Assembly: GCA_003242675.1 (NCBI GenBank) | Contig: QGVE01000059.1 | Location: forward strand, 1-15,153 | Direction of reading: 5' to 3' | DNA from: Bacillota bacterium | GTDB taxonomy: Bacteria > Bacillota_E > Symbiobacteriia > Symbiobacteriales > Symbiobacteriaceae | DNA: 15,153 bases | Part shown: positions 1 through 6,563 of the stretch, in pieces | How positions within the stretch are numbered: position 1 is the first letter of the stretch | How the letters are laid out: each line of letters opens with the position of its first letter | Notes under the pieces: generated by a model | What the model saw: only the letters and a program-made list of their open reading frames with translations | Database searches by the model: none | What the model was told of the DNA's origin: nothing | Translations under genes and position numbers: made by a program

Positions 1-1266
1 CGCGGTGTAGGGTTCTGCAGTGGGCCGGACGCCGGCCACGTTGCGGGGCTTCACCGCCATCGGCGGGAACGTGGCCGCGGGGGGGTGGCCCTTAGCCGGG
101 TCAACCCCGGCCGGCATCGAGGTGAGCCCGGTCCGGCACTCCCGCCAGACCCGGAAGTCCGGACCCGCCAGCGACTCCACCAACTCCAGCTTGGCGAGCA
201 TCTTCGCCAGGTCCATCGCCGGGGAGGTGGGGGGCGGGTTGTTCCACATGAGCTGCTGGACGTAGTCCCGGACGCCGGCCTTCTTGGCGTTGTACGCGGC
301 GATGTAGGCAGCGGCCACCGCCACCACGTCCGGGGCGTCCCGCAGGGACCAGTGGTGGCTCTCGTTGGACTCCACCGGAATGCCCCGCTCCGCGTGCCAC
401 CGGAAGACGGCCTGCACCTCAGGGATGGACTCCAGGAGCGGCCGCTGCGAGCGCCCGTCCAGCTGGCTGTACCAGAACAGGGGCACCGCCGCCCAGGCGT
501 TGTGAATGGTCTCGTGGAGCATCTCCGCCCAGGCGAGCTGGTCCCGCGTGCCGGCGTAGCAGCGCATGAGCGGGTAGTTGCCCGTCCGGGAGGCCGCGTA
601 GAGCGCCCGCAGGTCGTCGGGCGTCCGGACCGGCACGCCGCCGGCGCCGTGCTCCCGCGGATCCATCTCCTCCGGCCGGAAGAAGTGCTCCTGGGCGTTC
701 TGGTCGGTGCCCAGGCTGATCACGTCCAGCACGCCGGCCTCGCTGATCCGGCGGATGCCCCGGGCGGTCGCCTCCACGGTGGGCTGGCCGAAGTGGTGGC
801 GCAACAGGGGGAAGGGCCGCTTCCAGAGGATGCGCTCCACCAGCGTCTGCGGCGGGATACCGCCTGCCCTGCGCGCCGGGGCGCCGCGCAGGAAGTCGAC
901 GACGTCCTGCCAGTCCGCCGATCCGCCGAACACGGCCTCGAAGAACCCCAGGGCCCGCCCGTGCTCGGCCACCGGATCCGTGGCGCCCAGAACCCACCGG
1001 CGCCCCGCCTGGCCCTGCTGCCGCGCCGCCTGCGCCAGGTGCGTGAGCACCGCGCGCCCGGACTCCGGCGTCAGCCGATAGCCCACCGCGACGATCTCCG
1101 GATCCCACGCGGCCACCTCGGCCAGGAGCTGCTCGACCGGGACGGCCGGCCCGAGGCAGCGCACTTCGTAGCCCAGCTGCTCCGCAATCTCCAGGAAGCG
1201 GACGACGCCCCCGACGTGGACGTCGTCGCCAATCGCCGCGCCGATCACACGCCGGCTACGCAACAT
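1..1266 (-). CDS. B12-binding domain mutase-like protein (partial, runs off left edge)
   Basis: The frame is open from an ATG at 1266 to the window edge, giving 422 residues with no stop, so the C-terminus is missing. AAGGAG sits 9 nt before the ATG, and the start overlaps the end of the upstream dehydrogenase gene by 11 nt, suggesting translational coupling. Residues about 5-120 look like a cobalamin-binding Rossmann domain. D15-x-H17-x-x-G20 matches the DxHxxG motif whose His is the lower axial cobalt ligand in base-off/His-on enzymes (glutamate mutase, methylmalonyl-CoA mutase, methionine synthase). The usual SxL motif reads YRL at 63-65, and the usual GG is not obvious. Residues about 160-400 look like a TIM-barrel-type catalytic domain, with stretches such as LGTDQNAQEHFF. 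I infer an adenosylcobalamin-dependent mutase acting on an amino acid or carboxylic acid. I cannot name the substrate, and a corrinoid methyl-transfer protein is a less likely alternative. Confidence 0.75.
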   Translation of the reverse strand, partial: MLRSRRVIGAAIGDDVHVGGVVRFLEIAEQLGYEVRCLGPAVPVEQLLAEVAAWDPEIVAVGYRLTPESGRAVLTHLAQAARQQGQAGRRWVLGATDPVAEHGRALGFFEAVFGGSADWQDVVDFLRGAPARRAGGIPPQTLVERILWKRPFPLLRHHFGQPTVEATARGIRRISEAGVLDVISLGTDQNAQEHFFRPEEMDPREHGAGGVPVRTPDDLRALYAASRTGNYPLMRCYAGTRDQLAWAEMLHETIHNAWAAVPLFWYSQLDGRSQRPLLESIPEVQAVFRWHAERGIPVESNESHHWSLRDAPDVVAVAAAYIAAYNAKKAGVRDYVQQLMWNNPPPTSPAMDLAKMLAKLELVESLAGPDFRVWRECRTGLTSMPAGVDPAKGHPPAATFPPMAVKPRNVAGVRPTAEPYTA

Positions 1267-2350
1267 CCACCACGTCTCCTTCCAGCGCATACTGGGTGAT
1301 CCGCTCGGGCGCCCACCCCGCCATGCCGAGCCGCTCCACGGTCCGGCCCGTCGCCCGGAAGTCGACGCCGCAGACCGCGTTGGCGATCTGGATCAGCGCG
1401 TCGGTGACCGGCGTCGGCACGCCGCAGGCCGCTCCGAGGGAGGCGATCGGGACGAGTCCGGTGGGCACGTCCTCCAGGAGGTACCGGTGGTGGAGCTGCG
1501 CGGGCGCCCCCACGTCGGCATACGCCCGGGTGGCCTGGATCGCCTCGTAGAGGGTGGGGCGCTCCACCCCGTAGGCCTCGGCCAGCCACTCCCGGGCGGT
1601 CAGGGCGCCGACCCCCAGGGCCCGCGCCACCGCGACCCGCTCCGCGTCCAGGATCTCCAAGAGCGCCGCCACCGAGGGGGTGATGCCGTCCACGTAGTGG
1701 CGGAAGGCGCCGCCGGTGGATTCGATCCGCCCGGCGTTCAGGAGGGCGACACCCGGGTGGAAGATCGCGCCGATGTTGTCCAGCGAGGTCTTCCAGACCC
1801 AGCGGGCCGGCATGAACTGCGGGAACGCCGGCTTAATGGCCTCCAGCAGCTCGCCGGTGCGGGACGCCGGCAGGGCCGCGGCCAGCACCTGGCGCTTGAC
1901 GCCGTGGATGCGGGCCTGGAAGGGCCCCGTTTTGCGGCTGGCGTAGAGAAAGGTCTGCGCCTCGCCCACGATCACGTCGGCGGTGCAGCCCGCCTCCCGC
2001 AGCGCGTGCCGGAACTCGATGGCCCCGGCCGTGCGGCCCGGGAGCAGGAGGACCCGCTGCCCGTCCCGCAGGTAGGGTGCGCTCAGCGCCGCCACCTCGC
2101 GGTGGGCCGATGCGGGCAGAACCACCAGGATCACGTCCGCCCCCTCCAGGGCGACCTCCAGGCTGTACGCGGCCTGCACGGGACCGAACCCCTCGACCGC
2201 GCCCTCGAGGAACACGCCCCCGACGGCGGCGATCGGATCCAGTGCCTGCGGGTTCCGGGCCCAGAGCGTCACCGGGAACCCCATCACGCCCAGGTGACCG
2301 GCCATGGCGAGCCCCCCGTGGCCGGCCCCGATCACGCAGTAGCGCAGCAC
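1256..2350 (-). CDS. Opine/octopine dehydrogenase-family NAD(P) oxidoreductase
   Basis: This 364-residue protein starts at a GTG at 2350, preceded by GGAGGGAGGAG; upstream in-frame ATGs would extend into the riboswitch terminator and were rejected. The N-terminus has the Rossmann dinucleotide motif GAGHGG at residues 8-13, with beta strands of hydrophobic character either side. The second half has the helical substrate domain of the NAD/NADP octopine/nopaline dehydrogenase family, including DNIGAIFHP at 191-199 (a conserved Asn...His-Pro segment) and HYVDGITPSV at about 218. Family members reductively condense an amino acid with a 2-oxo acid, or run the reverse oxidation; several bacterial members have unknown substrates. 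It is the first gene of a two-gene or longer unit with the B12-dependent mutase-like gene, behind a c-di-AMP riboswitch and terminator. The family assignment is firm, the substrate is unknown. Confidence 0.88.
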   Translation of the reverse strand: MLRYCVIGAGHGGLAMAGHLGVMGFPVTLWARNPQALDPIAAVGGVFLEGAVEGFGPVQAAYSLEVALEGADVILVVLPASAHREVAALSAPYLRDGQRVLLLPGRTAGAIEFRHALREAGCTADVIVGEAQTFLYASRKTGPFQARIHGVKRQVLAAALPASRTGELLEAIKPAFPQFMPARWVWKTSLDNIGAIFHPGVALLNAGRIESTGGAFRHYVDGITPSVAALLEILDAERVAVARALGVGALTAREWLAEAYGVERPTLYEAIQATRAYADVGAPAQLHHRYLLEDVPTGLVPIASLGAACGVPTPVTDALIQIANAVCGVDFRATGRTVERLGMAGWAPERITQYALEGDVVDVA

Positions 2351-2407
2351 GGTCTCCTCCCTCCTCACCGGCATGGTGACTGGCACGCGGCCAGGCTTGG
2401 GGCACGG

Positions 2408-2436
2408 AAAAGGCGCCGACCGAACCGGCCGGCGCC
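2408..2436 (-). terminator. Intrinsic terminator of the c-di-AMP riboswitch
   Basis: On the minus strand GGCGCCG (2436-2430) pairs with CGGCGCC (2418-2412). Four inner pairs (GCCG with CGGT, one wobble) extend the stem to 11 bp around a 3-nt loop, and TTTT follows at 2411-2408. It lies between the aptamer and the GTG at 2350, so it is placed to decide whether the dehydrogenase operon is transcribed. Confidence 0.85.
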
Positions 2437-2503
2437 CGCCTGACGGCATCGCGCTGTCGGAGGGCGGGTGACCCCTTTGCACCTGTGCACAACAATGCAA
2501 GGG

Positions 2504-2671
2504 CCCACCGCCTCAGCCACGCTTACGAGGTTAGCTGACGGACTCGGGGCGCCGAAGCGTGCCCCTACGCATCCTCCCCTCCGACCTCCGTCGGAGCCTC
2601 GGTGCGATTCGCCCCAGGAAAGTGGTTCCCCCGCTCCCCGCACGCGCGGGGATTCAGCGATCAGGCGGGTC
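2504..2671 (-). promoter_or_regulatory. c-di-AMP riboswitch (ydaO/yuaA class)
   Basis: The minus strand carries, in order, the conserved ydaO/yuaA elements: ATCGCTGAATC near 2661, AGCGGGGGAACCA and TGGGGCGAATC in the 2580-2640 region, and CCGAGTCCGTCAGC followed by TAACCTCGTAAGCG ending near 2520. A closing helix can form between ACCCGCCT (2670-2663) and AGGCGGTGGG (2513-2504). Downstream, CACCCGCC (2470-2463) can pair with the 3' strand of that helix or with GGCGGG (2440-2435) beside the terminator, giving a plausible switching arrangement. The class is known to bind c-di-AMP and usually turns genes off when ligand is present; typical targets are potassium and osmolyte transport and cell-wall genes. 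Here it precedes an opine dehydrogenase-family gene. Confidence 0.92.
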
Positions 2672-2702
2672 CAGCGAGTATTCCGTTACCACAAGCGAGA
2701 CA

Positions 2703-2732
2703 ATTCTACCAAGTGGCCCGGAGCGTCGTCAA
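2703..2732 (-). promoter_or_regulatory. Sigma-A-type promoter for the riboswitch operon
   Basis: TTGACG (2732-2727) and TAGAAT (2708-2703) are separated by 18 nt. Transcription would start near 2696, about 25 nt before the aptamer closing helix. Confidence 0.75.
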
Positions 2733-2794
2733 GCTCGACTATTTGCCACCGGCCTTGTCAAGGTCTGCCGGGGCAGAGCGGGCCACCACGCGAT

Positions 2795-2831
2795 CACCGG
2801 AGCCGGGCGGTACGTGCGCCCGGCTCCGGTG
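2795..2831 (-). terminator. Strong hairpin after metQ
   Basis: A perfect 15-bp stem (CACCGGAGCCGGGCG with its complement) encloses a 7-nt loop, 7 nt past the metQ stop. There is no T tract on either side, so it may be a weak or factor-assisted terminator or an mRNA 3'-end stabiliser. Confidence 0.6.
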
Positions 2832-2838
2832 GCCTTGC

Positions 2839-3723
2839 CTAGAAAGCAGGAATCACAGCGCCGTCGTAGTTCTCCTCGATGAACTTCGCGACAGCCTCGG
2901 ACTGCAGCAGCTCCACCAGCTTCTTGATCTCCGGGCGATCCGCATCGCCGCGGCGGACGGCGACGACGTTGGCGTAGGGATTGCCCTCCGCCGACTCCCG
3001 CGCCAGCACGTTGGCCTTCACGCCCAGGTTCTTCTCCGCGTCCAGGTAGAAGTTCGTGTTGATCACCGCGGCGTCCACGTCCTGCAGGCTGCGGGGCAGG
3101 AACTCGGCCTGCAGCATCTCGATCTTCAGGTTCTTGGGGTTCGCCGCGATGTCGTTGGGCGTCGCCTCGACCCCGACCCCCTCCTTCAGCGTGATCAGCC
3201 CGTGGTCGTGGAGCAGCTTCAAGGCCCGGCCCGCGTTGGTGGGATCGTCCGGGATCGAGACCTTCGCCCCGTCGGGCAGCTGGTCCAGGCTCGTGAGCTT
3301 CAGCGAGTACAGGCCCAGCGGCTCCAGGTGGATCGCGCCGACCGAGACCAGATCCAGGCCGTGCTCCTCGCTGAACTTCTCCAGGTACGGCAGGTGCTGG
3401 AAGTAGTTCGCGTCCAGATCCCCCTCGGCCAGGGCCAGGTTCGGCTGCACGTAGTCGGTGAAGACGATGATCTCCAGCTTGATCCCCTCGGCCAGGGCCT
3501 CGTCCTTGATGAACTCCAGGATCTCGGAGTGCGGCGTCACGGTGGCCCCCACTTTGAGCGTCACAGGCTCCTTCGCCTGCTCCTGCGTCTGCGCCTGGTT
3601 CTGCCCCGGGGCCTGCTGTGCCGTCTGCCCCCCATTGCCCGGAGACTCCTTGGCCCCGCCGCAGCCGGCCAACACGCCCACGGCCAGGACGGCGGCCAGT
3701 ACGAGATTCGCGATCCGCTTCAT
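2839..3723 (-). CDS. metQ: Methionine ABC transporter substrate-binding lipoprotein MetQ
   Basis: This 294-residue protein starts at the ATG at 3723, behind GGAGG; a longer in-frame start at 3789 would spoil the signal peptide and was rejected. Residues 1-20 form a lipoprotein signal (MKR, hydrophobic core) ending in the lipobox LAG before C21, so the mature protein is lipid-anchored on the outer face of the membrane. A Gln-, Pro- and Gly-rich linker follows to about residue 50. The rest is an NlpA-family (PF03180) binding protein, with VGATVTPHSEIL, the DANYFQH segment and SIPDDPTNAGRAL, all typical of D/L-methionine binders. It is the last gene of metN-metI-metQ, 28 nt after metI, and ends just before a strong hairpin. 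The operon's SAM riboswitch supports a methionine substrate. Confidence 0.95.
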   Translation of the reverse strand: MKRIANLVLAAVLAVGVLAGCGGAKESPGNGGQTAQQAPGQNQAQTQEQAKEPVTLKVGATVTPHSEILEFIKDEALAEGIKLEIIVFTDYVQPNLALAEGDLDANYFQHLPYLEKFSEEHGLDLVSVGAIHLEPLGLYSLKLTSLDQLPDGAKVSIPDDPTNAGRALKLLHDHGLITLKEGVGVEATPNDIAANPKNLKIEMLQAEFLPRSLQDVDAAVINTNFYLDAEKNLGVKANVLARESAEGNPYANVVAVRRGDADRPEIKKLVELLQSEAVAKFIEENYDGAVIPAF

Positions 3724-3751
3724 ACGCTCAACCTCCCATTTCTTCCAGAGT

Positions 3752-4402
3752 CTATTTATGCGTAAACCTGTTGGCCAGGCTGTCGCCAATCCACTGCATG
3801 ATCTGCACCATGATGACCAGGATCACCAGGCTGACGTACATGACGTCCATCTGGAACCGGGTGTAGCCCCACTTCACGGCCACGTCGCCCAGCCCGCCGC
3901 CGCCGATGGCGCCGGCCATCGCCGAGTAGCCGACGAGGTTGACCATCATCAGCGCCGTGCCCCGCACCAGCGAAGGCCGGGCCTCGCGCAGGAGGACCTT
4001 GGTCACGACCTGCCAGGTGGAGGAGCCCATGGCCAGGGCCGCCTCGACCTTGCCGGGGCTCACCTCGTGGAGCGCCTGCTCCACCACCCGGCCGAAGAAC
4101 GGCACGGCCGCGACGACCAGCGGCACGATGGCCGCCGTGGTGCCGATGGCCGAGCCCACGATCTTCCGGGTGAGCGGGCTGACCGCGACCATGAGGATGA
4201 CGAACGGCGTCGACCGGCCGATGTTGACCAGCACGCCGAGGACGCGGTTCAGCGCGGGCTGCTCCCACAGTCCGCCCCGGCCGGTGATCACCAGCAGGAC
4301 CCCCAGGGGCACGCCGAACAGGACCGTGAAGAGCGCGGCGACGCCCACCATGTAGAGCGTCTCCCACGTGGCCTCCCGCATCATCGTCCACAGGTCACCC
4401 AT
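3752..4402 (-). CDS. metI: Methionine ABC transporter permease MetI
   Basis: This 216-residue integral membrane protein starts with an ATG overlapping the end of metN by 8 nt, suggesting translational coupling. It has about five hydrophobic segments: residues about 15-42, 57-75, 85-105, 145-170 and 185-208. The permease EAA-type loop reads EAALAMGSSTWQVVTKVLL at about 121-139 and would contact the MetN ATPase. The C-terminal GGGGLGDVAVKWGY and the near-terminal MQWIGDSLANR are characteristic of MetI (PF00528, MetI-like). Its length is normal for the family (about 217). It forms the membrane channel of the high-affinity methionine importer with MetN and MetQ. Confidence 0.95.
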   Translation of the reverse strand: MGDLWTMMREATWETLYMVGVAALFTVLFGVPLGVLLVITGRGGLWEQPALNRVLGVLVNIGRSTPFVILMVAVSPLTRKIVGSAIGTTAAIVPLVVAAVPFFGRVVEQALHEVSPGKVEAALAMGSSTWQVVTKVLLREARPSLVRGTALMMVNLVGYSAMAGAIGGGGLGDVAVKWGYTRFQMDVMYVSLVILVIMVQIMQWIGDSLANRFTHK

Positions 4403-5393
4403 GGGGCAGCACCTCCGGCGAGACCCCCTGCTCCTCGAGGAACCGCAGGGCAGCCTGAATGTCCTCCGGTCGCCCGGTGAACTCCACCAGCAGCCGGCCC
4501 ACCGTCGCCCCGGCGACCCGCTCGACCGCCCCCTGCAGGATGTTGGCGTCGACCTGGAACCGGCGCACCACGGCGCTGATCAAGGGCCGGTCGGCGGAAG
4601 AGCCGACGAAGAAGAGCACGACCCGCACCCCGTCGGGGTGGATCGGGGCGGCGGCCTCGGCGGTGGGTTCGTAGAACAGCTCCCGCAGCCGGGAGCCGGG
4701 CCGCCCGATCAGCTCCAGCACGCCGCCCTGCTCCACGACCCGGCCCCCCTCCAGGATGGCGACCGAGTCGCAGACCTGCTTCACGACCTCCATCTGGTGG
4801 GTGATGAGGAGGATCGTCAGCCCCAGCCGCTGGTTGATCTCCCGCAGCAGGGCCAGCACCGACCGGGTGGTGTCGGGGTCCAGGGCCGACGTCGCCTCGT
4901 CGGAGAGCAGGATCTTCGGCCCCGGCGCGAGCGCCCTCGCGATGCCCACCCGCTGCTTCTGGCCGCCGGAGAGCTGGGCCGGGTACGCGTTGGCCTTGTC
5001 CGAGAGCCCCACCAGGGCAAGCAGCTCGTGCACCCGCTCGCGGATCCGCTGGCGGGGCCAGCCCGCCACCTCCAGCGGGTAGGCCACGTTGCCGAAGACG
5101 GTCCGCGAGTCGAACAGGTTGAACTGCTGGAAGATCATGCCCATCTCCCGCCGGGCCGCCCGCAGCGCGCGGGGCGGCAGGCGGGTGATCTCCTTGCCGT
5201 CCACCCAGACTTCGCCCGACGTGGGGCGCTCCAGCAGGTTGATGCAGCGGATCAGCGTCGACTTGCCGGCACCGCTCTCCCCCAAGATGCCGTAAATCTG
5301 CCCCCGGGGCACGTGCAGGGTGACGTCCCGCAGGGCCACGATCTCCTGTCCGTTCTGTTTGAATACCTTGGTGAGGCCCTTGAGATCGATCAC
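4395..5393 (-). CDS. metN: Methionine ABC transporter ATP-binding protein MetN
   Basis: This 332-residue protein starts at the GTG at 5393, preceded by GGAGGGAG; a longer frame from 5477 would translate through the terminator hairpin and was rejected. Motifs in order: Walker A GESGAGKST at 38-46, Q-loop near Q89-Q90, signature LSGGQ at 141-145, Walker B ILLSDE at 161-166 followed by the D-loop SALD, and switch His199. Residues about 255-332 form the NIL domain (PF09383), a ferredoxin-like fold that binds methionine in MetN and inhibits transport when internal methionine is high. It is the first gene of metNIQ and lies directly behind the SAM-I riboswitch and terminator, so it should be expressed when SAM is low. 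Confidence 0.96.
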   Translation of the reverse strand: MIDLKGLTKVFKQNGQEIVALRDVTLHVPRGQIYGILGESGAGKSTLIRCINLLERPTSGEVWVDGKEITRLPPRALRAARREMGMIFQQFNLFDSRTVFGNVAYPLEVAGWPRQRIRERVHELLALVGLSDKANAYPAQLSGGQKQRVGIARALAPGPKILLSDEATSALDPDTTRSVLALLREINQRLGLTILLITHQMEVVKQVCDSVAILEGGRVVEQGGVLELIGRPGSRLRELFYEPTAEAAAPIHPDGVRVVLFFVGSSADRPLISAVVRRFQVDANILQGAVERVAGATVGRLLVEFTGRPEDIQAALRFLEEQGVSPEVLPHG

Positions 5394-5424
5394 CCGGATC
5401 TCCCTCCGTTCGTTTCGGCAACAG

Positions 5425-5448
5425 AAAAGTGCGCCCGAAGAGGCGCAC
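5425..5448 (-). terminator. Riboswitch-controlled intrinsic terminator upstream of metN
   Basis: GTGCGCC (5448-5442) pairs with GGCGCAC (5435-5429), followed by TTTT (5428-5425). The 5' arm and loop contain GCCTCTT, which can instead pair with GAGAGGC at the aptamer's 3' end, giving an antiterminator when SAM is absent. Confidence 0.9.
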
Positions 5449-5470
5449 AGAATGGTCGACTTCCGGCTGC

Positions 5471-5589
5471 CTCTCATCTTCGGGAGGGCGTACGCCCTCC
5501 ACCAGGAATTGGCACCGATGCACGCCCGGGAGGCGTGCCGGTTGCCGTGGCGTCATCGGGCCAGTCCCTCAGCCACCTCTGGATAAGAG
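5471..5589 (-). promoter_or_regulatory. SAM-I (S-box) riboswitch controlling metNIQ
   Basis: The minus strand shows the S-box conserved core: CTCTTATCCAGAGGTGGCTG, then AGGGACTGGCCCGATGACGC, CACGGCAACC, CGGTGCCAATTCCTG, and closing GAAGATGAGAG. The P1 helix forms from CTCTTATC (from 5589) with GATGAGAG (5478-5471). Two long internal stems are intact, for example GGAGGGCGTACGCCCTCC. SAM binding stabilises P1 and leaves the downstream terminator free to form. The aptamer begins about 22 nt after the predicted transcription start. Confidence 0.97.
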
Positions 5590-5617
5590 TCAACGGACCC
5601 CTATGCGATTGACATTA

Positions 5618-5646
5618 AATCTAGCACGCCATATGACCACAGTCAA
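5618..5646 (-). promoter_or_regulatory. Sigma-A-type promoter of the metNIQ leader
   Basis: TTGACT (5646-5641) and TAGATT (5623-5618) have the ideal 17-nt spacing, in a locally AT-rich stretch. The predicted start near 5611 precedes the SAM aptamer. Confidence 0.85.
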
Positions 5647-5650
5647 TACA

Positions 5651-5680
5651 AAAGTAGAGGACCTCCTCAACGGGAGGTCC
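5651..5680 (-). terminator. Terminator overlapping the end of the HydE-like gene
   Basis: GGACCTCC (5680-5673) pairs with GGAGGTCC (5666-5659) around the loop CGTTGA, followed by TCTACTTTT. The TGA stop of the gene lies inside the loop, so the hairpin uses the last codons. It separates this gene from the metNIQ promoter immediately downstream. Confidence 0.8.
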
Positions 5681-6494
5681 CGTACGACAGCATGCGCGGC
5701 ACCTCTGGCCTTGCGCCATCGGGGTGCGCGGTCACCAGGATGTTGGCGCCGCAGCTCAGGGCCCTGGCCTGCAGGACGGGATCCTCGGTGGCCACCCACA
5801 GGTCGGCCTCCGGCAGGCAGAGCCGGGCGATGGCCAGCACCCGGAGCACGTCGGCCGCCCCGTCGGCCGCGCGGACCACCACGCCGGAGAACCCCGCGTT
5901 GCGCAGCACCTCCAGGTCGTCCGCCACATCCTCGTCGGTCTGGCCCCGGATGCCCACGCAGATGCCCCCCGTCACCCGGTAACCCAGCCCTTTGAGCCAC
6001 AGGCCGCGGGTGAGCCGCATGGCGGGCGACTGGCCCGGGTACAGGTGCGCGAAGAGCTCCGGATTGCAGCAGTCGTGGGGCAGCAGGTACTCGCCGGCGC
6101 CGGCGCTCCGCCACAGCGCGTAGACGTCATACGGCCGCTCCCCGAGGCCGAGGGCGATCTCCATCTCCGTCTCCGCGGCGATGTGCCGAATGAGCGCGGC
6201 GACCTCTCCCACGGCGTCGTACTGCGGCGAGGCGCACAGCAGCACCGACCGGCAGCCCCTTCTCCAGGCGTGGATCACCTCGTCGCGCACCTGCTGCGGT
6301 TCGCTGACCTCGAGATCCACCAGGAAGCGCAGCGAGGGCTCCTCACCTTTCGTCTTGCGGCAGATGCGGCCGGCCACCTCGAGCAGGCTGCGATACTCGT
6401 CGGCCTCGGCCCGCAGCATGAGCAGTATCTCCCGGCGACTGGGCGTGCGTCCCGCTTCGGCGCGCCGTAGGATCGGCCCAATCACGACGATCAC
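5667..6494 (-). CDS. HydE/BioB-like radical SAM barrel protein lacking the Fe-S cluster motif
   Basis: This 275-residue protein starts at a GTG at 6494 with a weak AAGAGG; a GTG three codons later is possible. From memory of HydE sequences, the order of conserved segments matches: an N-terminal helix with SRREILLML (19-27), then LGLGERPYDVYALWRSAGAG (115-134), EYLLPHDCCNPELFAHLYPG (135-154), LKGLGYRVTGGICVGIRGQT (167-186), and CLPEADLWV then ALSCGANILVTAHPD near the end. The segment that should carry CX3CX2C, after residue 45, is absent: AGRICRKTKGEEPSLRFLVD passes straight on. The eight cysteines (45, 81, 87, 142, 143, 179, 226, 248) do not form the motif. The protein is about 70 residues shorter than HydE. 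It may be a catalytically altered or non-enzymatic relative, and I do not assign a function. A CRP/FNR-type palindrome precedes it. Confidence 0.8.
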   Translation of the reverse strand: MIVVIGPILRRAEAGRTPSRREILLMLRAEADEYRSLLEVAGRICRKTKGEEPSLRFLVDLEVSEPQQVRDEVIHAWRRGCRSVLLCASPQYDAVGEVAALIRHIAAETEMEIALGLGERPYDVYALWRSAGAGEYLLPHDCCNPELFAHLYPGQSPAMRLTRGLWLKGLGYRVTGGICVGIRGQTDEDVADDLEVLRNAGFSGVVVRAADGAADVLRVLAIARLCLPEADLWVATEDPVLQARALSCGANILVTAHPDGARPEVPRMLSYGTSR

Positions 6495-6501
6495 CCGCCT
6501 C

Positions 6502-6519
6502 TTGTGACAGCCGTCACAA
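6502..6519. promoter_or_regulatory. Candidate CRP/FNR-family operator (TTGTGA-N6-TCACAA)
   Basis: A perfect 6-bp inverted repeat, TTGTGA CAGCCG TCACAA, fits the TGTGA-N6-TCACA consensus of CRP/FNR-superfamily regulators. It lies 7 nt upstream of the GTG at 6494 and just downstream of a TAGTATATT stretch that could be the -10 element, a position that favours repression. The regulator is not in this window. Confidence 0.5.
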
Positions 6520-6563
6520 ATATACTAGCGGGTTCTCTGGCAATAGACTATTCTGGGAAAGAC

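Noticed and set aside
85..1299. 404-codon plus-strand frame opposite the B12-binding protein
   Set aside because: The minus-strand frame ending at the window edge has a ribosome site, coupling overlap and DxHxxG motif; the plus frame is Arg/Pro/His low-complexity.
2351..2500. N-terminal extension of the opine dehydrogenase to an ATG at 2500
   Set aside because: It would translate the riboswitch terminator and has no ribosome site; the GTG at 2350 has GGAGG and begins directly before the Rossmann strand.
2350..2740. Cobalamin riboswitch ahead of the B12-related operon
   Set aside because: No B12 box was found; the conserved elements belong to the ydaO/yuaA class instead.
2602..3765. Plus-strand frame opposite metQ, and similar ones opposite metI and metN (3458-4480, 4368-5612)
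   Set aside because: Shadows of the confidently identified methionine transporter genes.
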